Below are positions 1-6,164 of a stretch of DNA of 32,829 nt, one piece after another. The translations under genes were made by a program, and so were the position numbers. A model generated the notes under the pieces. The model made no database searches, was not told where the DNA came from, and saw nothing but the letters and a program-made list of their open reading frames with translations. The number at the start of each line of letters is the position of its first letter. The stretch's first letter is position 1. This stretch comes from an uncultured Clostridia bacterium. Its GTDB lineage: Bacteria; Bacillota; Clostridia; TANB77; CAG-508. The DNA is taken from contig CAOKHH010000015.1 of NCBI GenBank assembly GCA_948468225.1, forward strand, positions 1-32,829. The letters run 5' to 3'.

Positions 1-21
1 TGTGTGTGTGTGTGTGTGTGT
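1..21. repeat. (TG)n dinucleotide tract at the window edge
   Basis: Ten and a half TG units run from the first base; the true length is unknown because the window begins inside it. On the minus strand it reads (CA)n and lies in frame after codon 10 of the edge gene. Such tracts are rare in bacterial chromosomes and, inside a 5' coding region, are typical of phase-variable genes. A sequencing or assembly artefact at a contig end is the alternative. Confidence 0.8.
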
Positions 22-50
22 ACAGTGCCAAGGGTTCTAGCGATTGTCAT
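1..50 (-). CDS. Start of an unknown protein, cut by the left edge
   Basis: Only the first codons are present: ATG at 50-48, reading MTIARTLGTV, then alternating His-Thr encoded by the CA/TG tract up to the edge. An AAGGAG ribosome binding site lies about 10 nt upstream, and a good promoter is found at 106-134, so the start is credible. The opening M-x-I-A-R-x-x-G-T-V loosely recalls EutN/CcmL-type vertex proteins of bacterial microcompartments, but ten residues cannot decide that. A dinucleotide tract inside the first 20 codons would put the downstream frame under slipped-strand control, unless the tract is an assembly-end artefact. Confidence 0.45.
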   Translation of the reverse strand, partial: MTIARTLGTVHTHTHT

Positions 51-76
51 AATTCGGTTCTCTCCTTTGTTTTATT

Positions 77-100
77 CGGGCACAATCATGCGCCCCTACG
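77..100 (+). repeat. CCCTACA-family palindrome
   Basis: A GGGC...GCCCCTACG palindrome of the family described in the findings. It lies between the -10 box (106-111) and the ribosome binding site of the edge gene, so it would form a hairpin at the very start of that mRNA's leader. Confidence 0.75.
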
Positions 101-105
101 ATATA

Positions 106-134
106 ATAATACATTAACAAATTCTTTTTTGCAA
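106..134 (-). promoter_or_regulatory. Promoter of the left-edge gene
   Basis: On the minus strand: -35 TTGCAA (134-129), 17-bp spacer, -10 TATTAT (111-106). The predicted start of transcription is near position 99, immediately before the palindrome at 77-100. Confidence 0.6.
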
Positions 135-151
135 TATATTTTTTATTTTTT

Positions 152-499
152 CTAATGGCTTAATTTATACAAAGCATATTGATTTAATGATACACCTTCT
201 TGTTCCGCCTCTATTGATAACTTATAATGCAATGATTTCGGTATTCTTACAACAAACTTACCACTAAAATTCTCATAACCAACAGGTAATGGTATTTCAA
301 AACCTTCTTCTAACTTTGCTTCAATCCATCCTTTCATTGCCTCTTTTAAGTTTTTATATGCTTCTTCAAATGTCTCTCCTGTACTTTGGCAACCATCAAA
401 TTCTAAAACTCGAGCATAGAAATAAAAACCGCTTTCATCAGTAATTGGCTGAATAATATAATTATATGGCAATTTTAAATATTGCTGAACTTCTTTCAT
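152..499 (-). CDS. hicB: HicB-family antitoxin, without a neighbouring HicA
   Basis: 115 aa. The N-terminal half is a HicB fold, shown by the signature around residues 26-60: YFYARVLEFDGCQSTGET, then EEAYKNLKEAMKGWIE. The last ~40 residues (SGKFVVRIPKSLHYKL... then GVSLNQYALYKL) look like a ribbon-helix-helix DNA-binding domain. In hicAB systems such a protein neutralises the HicA mRNA interferase and represses its own promoter. No HicA-like ORF is visible on either side: 500-961 has no convincing coding sequence and the edge gene does not start like HicA. It may be an orphan antitoxin that now only regulates, or one acting on a HicA elsewhere. GGAGG precedes the ATG. Family assignment is firm; present function is inference. 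Confidence 0.88.
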   Translation of the reverse strand: MKEVQQYLKLPYNYIIQPITDESGFYFYARVLEFDGCQSTGETFEEAYKNLKEAMKGWIEAKLEEGFEIPLPVGYENFSGKFVVRIPKSLHYKLSIEAEQEGVSLNQYALYKLSH

Positions 500-553
500 A
501 AAAAACTACCTCCAAATCTATTTATAGTATTATTATATTTTAATAAGTTTTTT

Positions 554-656
554 CTATATTTGGCAATTTATATTACCCCTTTCAAAAGAAATATTTTACC
601 AAATACGCATATTTTTAACTTAACTATATAATACTATATTTGGTACTATGTGTCAA
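554..656 (-). promoter_or_regulatory. hicB promoter with three repeated operator-like sites
   Basis: Minus-strand promoter: -35 TTGACA (656-651, perfect), 17-bp spacer, -10 TATTAT (633-628). The motif CTATATTTGGTA fills most of the spacer (634-645). It recurs as CTATATTTGGCA at 554-565, and in inverted form as TACCAAATA at 597-605. Three copies around one promoter fit autorepression by the ribbon-helix-helix domain of HicB. The promoter is seen directly; the bound protein is inferred. Confidence 0.65.
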
Positions 657-733
657 TAATTTTCTTAACAATATATTTAAATTTTAAACCAAGTGAAAAA
701 TTTAGGCAGACTTGCCATAAGAAATAATTTAAA

Positions 734-755
734 GGGCAGAATAAAATTTCTGCCC
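734..755. other. Short hairpin in the hicB-miaB gap
   Basis: GGGCAGA (734-740) pairs with TCTGCCC (749-755). No T-run follows on either strand, so it is not a clear terminator. The gap 500-961 otherwise contains the hicB promoter and operators, a small perfect palindrome GACAAAATTTGTC near 805-817, and the long hairpin at 851-976. I see no gene in it. Confidence 0.45.
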
Positions 756-850
756 CCTCACTAATTTATACTATGTTATTTTTACTTTGTCAAATAATTT
801 CTATCGACAAAATTTGTCATTTTTATTACTTACATTCTTCCTTTATCTAG

Positions 851-976
851 GAAATCACAAAAGAATTAGTATAGTGCTAGGCATTTCAAACGAGAAATAC
901 CAGAAGTGTACGTTTGTACATCGAGGATTTCCTCGTTTGAAAAACGTAAGCAATATGCTGATTATTTTGTGATTTC
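851..976 (-). repeat. 126-bp long imperfect hairpin, copy 1 (behind miaB)
   Basis: Nested helices: an outer stem 851-862/965-976 (12 bp, perfect) continues as 864-878/949-963 with two G.U pairs. Two G.A oppositions interrupt the outer stem (863/964 and 874/953). An internal loop contains CTAGGCA (877-883). The inner stem is 884-898/927-942, followed by a purine-rich internal loop and a TGTAC-GTTT-GTACA tip (907-920). The right outer arm is the last codons of miaB, so the left arm is a near-copy, in inverse, of that gene's end. The second copy is at 24775-24899. Whether it acts as RNA (3' end of miaB mRNA) or as mobile DNA is open. Confidence 0.75.
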
Positions 977-2347
977 TCCTTTTAAGTACCATTGATGTTC
1001 TGATACAATCTTAACATCTACTATCTTTCCAATTAAGGTTTCACTACCTTCTAATATAATTACTTTGTTTGTGCTTGTTCTCGCTGTTAACATTTCTTCG
1101 TTGTTCTTGCTCTTTCCTTCTATTAAAACTTTATGTATTGTTCCAATATATTTTTTATTATTTTCTGCAATTTGTTCTTCAAATAATGCTTTTAATCTAT
1201 CAAATCTTTTATGTTTTATTTCTTCTGGAACTTGTTCCATTTTATCAGCAGGTGTTCCCACTCTTCTTGAATATATAAACATAAATATTTGTTCAAAATT
1301 GACTTTTCTTACTACATCTAATGTATCTTCAAAGTCCTCTTCTGTTTCTTCTGGAAATCCAACTATTATATCTGTTGAAAATACTGCATCTGGTATTTCT
1401 TTTCTTATTTTATCTGCTAATTCTATAAATTGTTCTTTTGTATATTTTCTATTCATTTTCTTTAAAATGTTGCTACTTCCAGATTGCAATGGTAAATGTA
1501 TTATTCTAGATATTTTTTTGCAATCTCTTATAGCTTCAATAACATCATCTTTAAAATCTTTTGGATGTGGAGAAACAAATCTTATTATTTCTATTCCATC
1601 AATATTATTTACATCTCTTAATAAATTAGCAAAATTATATTTCTCTCCATTTATTATTCCACCATTATATGAATTTACATTTTGTCCAAGTAGAGTTATC
1701 TCTTTATATCCCTCGTTTGCTAATTCTCTTATTTCGTTTAATATGTCCTTAGGTAGCCTGCTTCTTTCTCTACCTCTTACATAAGGCACTATACAATATG
1801 TACAAAAGTTATTACATCCATACATTATAGTTACAGATGCTCTTTTTTTATCACTTCTCTTTATTGGTAAACCTTCATAAATTTCTCCATCTATATCTAA
1901 TATATCTTGTACTTTTTTTCTATTACTTAATACTTTATACACGTCTTCTGGTAACTTATGAAGTGTATGTGTTCCAAAAATTATATCAACATATGGGTAA
2001 CTTTTCTTTAACTTCTCTGTTATATGTTTTTCTTGCATCATACATCCACATATAGCTATTATTGCATTGTTTTTCTCTTTTATTTTTTTGTATTCTCCTA
2101 ATTTTCCAAATAGCTTTTCCTCTGCATTTTCTCTAACGCAACAAGTATTTATTATTATAAAATTGGCATTACCTACATCTTCTGTTTGCTCATAATTCAT
2201 TTTTTCAAGCATACCACAAAGTTTTTCGGAGTCATTTTCATTTAATTGACACCCCATTGTTAGTATATAATATTTTAGTTTTTCTGTATTTAATTCCTTA
2301 ACTTTATTCATATACTCTTTTTGTATTTCAACTTCAGATTCTATCAA
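962..2347 (-). CDS. miaB: tRNA-2-methylthio-N6-dimethylallyladenosine synthase MiaB
   Basis: 461 aa radical-SAM methylthiotransferase that converts i6A37 to ms2i6A37 in tRNAs reading UNN codons. Order of domains: UPF0004 N-terminal domain with the auxiliary cluster cysteines C33 (MGCQLNEND), C69 (INTCCVRENAEEK) and C102 (CGCMMQ); radical-SAM CxxxCxxC at C178, C182 and C185 (CNNFCTYCIVPYVRGRERSR); C-terminal TRAM-like domain. MiaB is favoured over MtaB/RimO by the NTCCVRENAEEK and GRERSR signatures. The start taken is TTG at 2347 after an AGGAATG site; ATG at 2311 is an alternative. The gene stands alone, and its last codons form one arm of the 851-976 hairpin. Confidence 0.95.
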   Translation of the reverse strand: MIESEVEIQKEYMNKVKELNTEKLKYYILTMGCQLNENDSEKLCGMLEKMNYEQTEDVGNANFIIINTCCVRENAEEKLFGKLGEYKKIKEKNNAIIAICGCMMQEKHITEKLKKSYPYVDIIFGTHTLHKLPEDVYKVLSNRKKVQDILDIDGEIYEGLPIKRSDKKRASVTIMYGCNNFCTYCIVPYVRGRERSRLPKDILNEIRELANEGYKEITLLGQNVNSYNGGIINGEKYNFANLLRDVNNIDGIEIIRFVSPHPKDFKDDVIEAIRDCKKISRIIHLPLQSGSSNILKKMNRKYTKEQFIELADKIRKEIPDAVFSTDIIVGFPEETEEDFEDTLDVVRKVNFEQIFMFIYSRRVGTPADKMEQVPEEIKHKRFDRLKALFEEQIAENNKKYIGTIHKVLIEGKSKNNEEMLTARTSTNKVIILEGSETLIGKIVDVKIVSEHQWYLKGEITK

Positions 2348-2366
2348 TTTATATCATTCCTTTTTT

Positions 2367-2390
2367 GGGGTCAAATCTAACGCCCCTACA
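2367..2390 (+). repeat. CCCTACA-family palindrome
   Basis: GGGG...CGCCCCTACA element upstream of miaB. The inner part is degenerate, so only the GGGG/CCCC ends still pair well. It is followed 13 bp later by a copy of the other subtype. Confidence 0.65.
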
Positions 2391-2403
2391 ATTTATTTAT
2401 TAA

Positions 2404-2431
2404 CGGAACGACGTTGGTCTAGTTCCCTACA
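2404..2431 (+). repeat. CCCTACA-family palindrome, GGAACGACG subtype
   Basis: 28-bp element beginning CGGAACGACG and ending TTCCCTACA. It matches the copies at 9831-9858, 26995-27022 and 29043-29070, with differences only in the middle. Confidence 0.8.
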
Positions 2432-2480
2432 TATTTTATTATATTTAGACACTTTTTGCAATGGAAATATAAAATTTTAT

Positions 2481-2527
2481 AAAAAGCAAAAGGGGAAAGT
2501 TATTACACTCTCCCCTTCGCGCTTTTT
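2481..2527 (-). terminator. Terminator of the 228-aa orphan gene
   Basis: A stem built from AAAAAGC plus AAAAGGGGA on the left and TCCCC plus GCTTTTT on the right. On the minus strand it ends in GCTTTTT, giving a good rho-independent signal 23 bp after the stop. It is nearly symmetrical and could act in both directions. Confidence 0.75.
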
Positions 2528-2549
2528 AATAATTAAGAAGTATTAGTAG

Positions 2550-3236
2550 CTATTCAAGCGTTTCAATCCATTCCTTGCAAGCCGACGTAATATCGTAAGG
2601 AATCGCAGCTCCGCCCTTTTCCTGCGGTACAATGATCACACGTACAGAAACCTTCTGGTCTTTATCAACCGTAATCCAGACTCTAACCCAAAGCCCATCA
2701 TACTCCGGAATATCCGGATAGTCGATAAATTTACTCTGAACCGTTTCGTTGAGACCAACTACCATTTCAGACATGTTGTCGAGGCCAACATGGCTCTTTG
2801 CTAAATACTCCGCCACTTCCAGCGAAATCCCATTCACATCGTCCCAAGCCTTATCCAAAAGATCTTCAATCTCATCAGACAAGGTGACTTTTTTAGTAGA
2901 TTCAAGAATTTCCTCACTCGTGTTGAGGTCGTAAAGTTCAATGAATCTTGCAAAAAAGCAATCGATACGGCACTGTAAAACAATCTTGTTAAAGTTGTCT
3001 ATGCCGTCGCCGCCATGAATTTGCTGGAAATACTTATCAAAGTAGTTTTGGAACATCCAGTTTATCTTCTTCCAGATAATAGCGCTCGAAAAACCGTATG
3101 TCTGAGACGGATTTTCGAAGAACTCTTTTACGAGTTTTACGAATTTTTCTGCTTCCGCAGGGTGAACTGCATCAGAGCTTTTCAGCTCCTCGCATAAAGC
3201 TTCCGCTTCCTTGTAAAGTTTGATTTGCTTCTCCAT
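2550..3236 (-). CDS. Orphan protein of unknown function, 228 aa
   Basis: I do not recognise a family. The protein is soluble-looking, with no signal peptide or membrane segment; it is acidic, helical in the first ~150 residues and more beta-like at the end (LWVRVWITVDKDQKVSVRVIIV). An AGGAGGATC site precedes the ATG. Its base composition is clearly richer in G+C than its neighbours and it uses codons such as CGT, GCC and GAC that are rare around it, pointing to recent transfer. It is monocistronic, with its own promoter (3367-3395), a ~120-nt leader and a terminator (2481-2527), and is divergent from the 75-aa gene. Confidence 0.8.
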   Translation of the reverse strand: MEKQIKLYKEAEALCEELKSSDAVHPAEAEKFVKLVKEFFENPSQTYGFSSAIIWKKINWMFQNYFDKYFQQIHGGDGIDNFNKIVLQCRIDCFFARFIELYDLNTSEEILESTKKVTLSDEIEDLLDKAWDDVNGISLEVAEYLAKSHVGLDNMSEMVVGLNETVQSKFIDYPDIPEYDGLWVRVWITVDKDQKVSVRVIIVPQEKGGAAIPYDITSACKEWIETLE

Positions 3237-3245
3237 AATAGATCC

Positions 3246-3360
3246 TCCTGTTGAAATTAAACTGTATTTTAATGGAATAAATAAATGCTTATGTTATATT
3301 TCCCCCTTCTTAATTATTAAATTGCCACAAACGCAGCAATTATGAATATAAAGCATTTAC
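3246..3360 (-). promoter_or_regulatory. Long leader of the 228-aa gene with possible long-range stem
   Basis: Transcription from the promoter at 3367-3395 would give a leader of about 120 nt. AAATGCTT near its start and AAGCATTT about 75 nt later can pair, and TTGC/GGCAA can pair between them. No known riboswitch was recognised. Confidence 0.35.
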
Positions 3361-3366
3361 TCTTTT

Positions 3367-3395
3367 ATTATAACACAAAATTATGTAATTTTCAA
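3367..3395 (-). promoter_or_regulatory. Promoter of the 228-aa gene
   Basis: Minus strand: -35 TTGAAA (3395-3390), 17-bp spacer, -10 TATAAT (3372-3367). It is back-to-back with the promoter of the 75-aa gene at 3409-3437. Confidence 0.7.
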
Positions 3396-3408
3396 ATTTC
3401 ACCTTATC

Positions 3409-3437
3409 TTGTAATTTTTTCATTTTTATTTTATAAT
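3409..3437 (+). promoter_or_regulatory. Promoter of the 75-aa gene
   Basis: Plus strand: -35 TTGTAA (3409-3414), 17-bp spacer, -10 TATAAT (3432-3437). Its -35 box lies only 13 bp from that of the divergent gene, so the two could share one regulator. Confidence 0.7.
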
Positions 3438-3484
3438 ATTATTATGAAGCAAACGTAAGGTGCATTGTGAATAGGAGGTTTAAA

Positions 3485-3712
3485 ATGACTTTGAGGATAA
3501 ATATTTTGGACATGATGAGTATCCTTTTGCTTCCCTATATGGAAGATGGAACCACAGAATTCGAGACATTCAATTATGCTGTTAATTCCTATGCTAACGG
3601 GAATAATGTACAGTTGTTAGGCCATTTAACTCACTTGGCTATTTCTGATAACATTGGAATAGCAAGTGGAGCTATGGAACTACTTGAGAAAGCAACATCA
3701 GGAAATTTCTGA
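3485..3712 (+). CDS. Orphan small protein, 75 aa
   Basis: Start chosen at ATG 3485 because AGGAGGT lies 5 nt upstream; an in-frame GTG at 3467 has no such site. Sequence begins MTLRINILDMMSILLLPYM and continues with a polar, Asn-rich helical region. There is no membrane segment or recognised domain. It could be a small regulator or part of a pair with the divergent 228-aa protein, but nothing in it proves either. It has its own promoter and terminator. A 9-bp inverted repeat, GTAAGGTGC (3455-3463) and GCACCTTAC (3726-3734), brackets the gene. Confidence 0.7.
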   Translation: MTLRINILDMMSILLLPYMEDGTTEFETFNYAVNSYANGNNVQLLGHLTHLAISDNIGIASGAMELLEKATSGNF

Positions 3713-3743
3713 TTGTTAAAAAACCGCACCTTACATTAACTTT

Positions 3744-3776
3744 AACGGAGCCAACATTTGGCTCCGTTTGCTTTTT
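3744..3776 (+). terminator. Terminator of the 75-aa gene
   Basis: Perfect 11-bp stem AACGGAGCCAA / TTGGCTCCGTT with a 3-nt loop, followed by GCTTTTT. The tail runs onto the stop codon of the convergent 755-aa gene. Confidence 0.9.
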
Positions 3777-6042
3777 AACTATTTAAATTCACATTATATT
3801 CGTGAATAACCACTTTTCTTACTTTTTCATTTTCTTCAATTTCATTAAAATACATATTTGTTTTAAACTCTTCTGTTTTTACTTGTTCAAACTCATATAA
3901 ATCATTTTTTAGCAATACTGTTTCTTCCTCATTCATTCCATCTGGTAATGTTTTATTAAAATTATCATAAAAAATTATATTACTACAGTATATTATTGGC
4001 ATATTTTCCTGCAAATTTATTTTATATACTTCTACTTCATTTTCATCAGAAATCGATTTCTTTAGTGTATGTTCTAAATTTATATAATATTTACCATATT
4101 CGCTTTCTATTGTACTATTTTGACCTTTTATTGCATATACACTCATATTGTATTTAGATTTTATCTTTCTAAAACTCTCGTTTAAATTTTTCTTTATATC
4201 ATCAATTCTGTTCACATACTCTTCTAATGTTGTATTCTTAGTTATTCCTAATATCTTAAATTTATCTTTTTTATTTTCTCTATGTTTTTGATTACCTAAA
4301 TTTTTGATGCTAGACCTATTATCTTGTATATTGCCAAAAATATCAAACTCCTGTAAATTATAAGTTTTTATACTATCTAATTGTTCATTTTTTAAGTCTT
4401 CTAAAGATTTTTCTGCTAAACTTATATCATTTACTACATTTATAATATCTGTTGTCAAAATATATGCACTATCTTGTTCTACTTTGGATAATTTTATTCT
4501 CTGAGTTTTATCTGCATCATAAGCCAAATTTTCAAAATCAAATTCATATTTGAAAATTTTCTTTATTTGCTTCTTAGATTCATTTTTCCCAGAATTACCC
4601 ATTTCTAATGCTTTTAGCTCATCTTTATTTGCAAATTTCCAAAATTCAAAAATACTCTTTTTATGTTTATCAATTTCCTCAATATACAATGTTGCATTAT
4701 TTACTTTTTGCTCTAGATTATAAATCTTTATTTTTAATGCTTCTATATCTAATTTTAAATTGCTTAATTCTTTTGCTTTCTTATCTGCTGTATAATATAA
4801 TGTAACAAGGTCTTCTATGGTATAGTGTGAGTTGTTGTTTAAATTATTAGTTGATATTTGCGGGGCGTCGACCCCTACGGCGTTTGCAATGTCATTTGAT
4901 GTATTTTTATTTTCAGTTTTTGAAAATGTTTTTTTATGTTTAAAAAAGTATTTTACTTTTCCAAAAAATGTTTTCTTGCATTCTAAATATAATGCAATTT
5001 GCTTTTGCTTATCTAAATATTCGCTTTCTTTTTCTTTAGCTATCTTTTTTAAATTTACTAATCTTACTTTTTCTTTTTCAATTTCTTTTTCATTTGCGCT
5101 ATCTTTTTTTTGCAAATTTAAATATTCTTTTTCTATAAATTTTGATAAATTTTCATATTTCATCTTTGTATCATTGTAATAAAATTCTAATTCACTTTTA
5201 GAATTTATTTTAGTTTTAAATTTATAGTACATAGATAATTCTGTTTGCAATATAAATAGTGCTTTTATGTATTGATAAAAAGCTGTAGCATCTTCTTTAT
5301 TTGAAAGTTCTATTTTATACTTGCTTTTTATATTTTCATATACATTTGTTTTTCCTACAATTTGTAAACTCAATTCATTATCTTTATTGTATACTTCATA
5401 TATACTTGTCCAATCTTTTGTAAAAAGCCATAAGTAATTCTCTATATCACTTATTTCTGATTTTTTTAATATAGCTTCAGAATAATCCACATAATTTATT
5501 GGCACAAAAATTTTAGGTACTTTTTTAGATTTACTTTTACTAAATTCTATTTGCATTTTTAAAAGTAAAAATAATTTATCATATTCTTCATCAACACTTG
5601 GTACCATCATAAAATATTCATTTGTAAATTCCGAATAATATATTTGCCAAGCATAACTTTTATGATATTTTACATCAAATGGTATTTTTTTATCCAATGC
5701 TTTTTGTTCTTTTACTGCAAGTTCTATTTCATCTATTGTAACTTTCTTTAGCATAGTAAGGAACTCTGCATATCTTTCTATATTCTCTTCTTCATTTGGT
5801 TGTAAATATGCAATTATTGGAGCCGCCTTAGAATATTTTTCATTTATATCATCTAATCTATTTTTAGGTGTAATTAGTATTTGTATTTTATCTATAGGAA
5901 CATATTTATATACAATATGCTTATTATCTTCTTTCAATTTTGATGTTCTAAAATCTAAATTTCTGAATTCTTTTAAAAATTTAGGTATATTGTTTAAATC
6001 TAGTCCTATATATTCTAATTTTTCTTCTATTGTATTTGGCAT
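3775..6042 (-). CDS. Large coiled-coil protein of unknown function, 755 aa
   Basis: I do not recognise a family. There is no signal peptide and no membrane segment, so it is probably cytoplasmic. Residues ~1-290 look globular (mixed, rich in Lys/Tyr/Ile). Residues ~295-365 and ~415-470 have the heptad-like Lys/Glu/Leu pattern of coiled coils. The part from ~480 on is again globular. A basic stretch (KTFFGKVKYFFKHKKTFSK) lies between the coils. Directly after it, residues ~387-394 (AVGVDAP) are encoded by an intergenic-type palindrome read in frame (4860-4882). AGGAGG precedes the ATG. Codon use matches the host. The size and the coil-globule layout would suit a scaffold or a defence/structural protein, but no motif supports a specific role. 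Confidence 0.8.
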   Translation of the reverse strand: MPNTIEEKLEYIGLDLNNIPKFLKEFRNLDFRTSKLKEDNKHIVYKYVPIDKIQILITPKNRLDDINEKYSKAAPIIAYLQPNEEENIERYAEFLTMLKKVTIDEIELAVKEQKALDKKIPFDVKYHKSYAWQIYYSEFTNEYFMMVPSVDEEYDKLFLLLKMQIEFSKSKSKKVPKIFVPINYVDYSEAILKKSEISDIENYLWLFTKDWTSIYEVYNKDNELSLQIVGKTNVYENIKSKYKIELSNKEDATAFYQYIKALFILQTELSMYYKFKTKINSKSELEFYYNDTKMKYENLSKFIEKEYLNLQKKDSANEKEIEKEKVRLVNLKKIAKEKESEYLDKQKQIALYLECKKTFFGKVKYFFKHKKTFSKTENKNTSNDIANAVGVDAPQISTNNLNNNSHYTIEDLVTLYYTADKKAKELSNLKLDIEALKIKIYNLEQKVNNATLYIEEIDKHKKSIFEFWKFANKDELKALEMGNSGKNESKKQIKKIFKYEFDFENLAYDADKTQRIKLSKVEQDSAYILTTDIINVVNDISLAEKSLEDLKNEQLDSIKTYNLQEFDIFGNIQDNRSSIKNLGNQKHRENKKDKFKILGITKNTTLEEYVNRIDDIKKNLNESFRKIKSKYNMSVYAIKGQNSTIESEYGKYYINLEHTLKKSISDENEVEVYKINLQENMPIIYCSNIIFYDNFNKTLPDGMNEEETVLLKNDLYEFEQVKTEEFKTNMYFNEIEENEKVRKVVIHEYNVNLNS
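4860..4882 (+). repeat. CCCTACA-family palindrome inside a coding region
   Basis: GGGGCGTCGACCCCTAC core, with the palindrome GTCGAC at its centre, within the 755-aa gene. It is read in frame as AVGVDAP in the low-complexity linker between the two coiled coils. All other copies in this window are intergenic or just clip a stop codon. Confidence 0.65.
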
Positions 6043-6083
6043 TTTTTCCTCCTATGAATTGTTTTTGTATGACGTTTGAGCAT

Positions 6084-6109
6084 GGGCAGACACAGGGCCT
6101 GCCCCTACA
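6084..6109 (+). repeat. CCCTACA-family palindrome (identical to 22974-22999)
   Basis: 26-bp element GGGCAG...CTGCCCCTACA with ACACAGGGC in the middle. It is base-for-base identical to the copy at 22974-22999, which implies recent copying or strong conservation. It lies between the ATPase stop and the start of the 755-aa gene. Confidence 0.85.
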
Positions 6110-6164
6110 AATAATTATTCATTCTGTAGTGGTTTTGCATCGATGTTCATGATTCAAAGCAATT

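Noticed and set aside
787..972. 61-codon open frame on the plus strand in the hicB-miaB gap
   Set aside because: It is created by the 126-bp hairpin and the miaB end, has no ribosome binding site, and its sequence is low-complexity.
1065..1784. 239-codon open frame opposite miaB
   Set aside because: miaB is unmistakable on the other strand, and this frame has no initiation signals.
4213..4310. J-domain in the 755-aa protein (KILGITKNTTLEEYVNRIDD)
   Set aside because: The start looks vaguely like a J-domain helix, but the HPD motif is missing.
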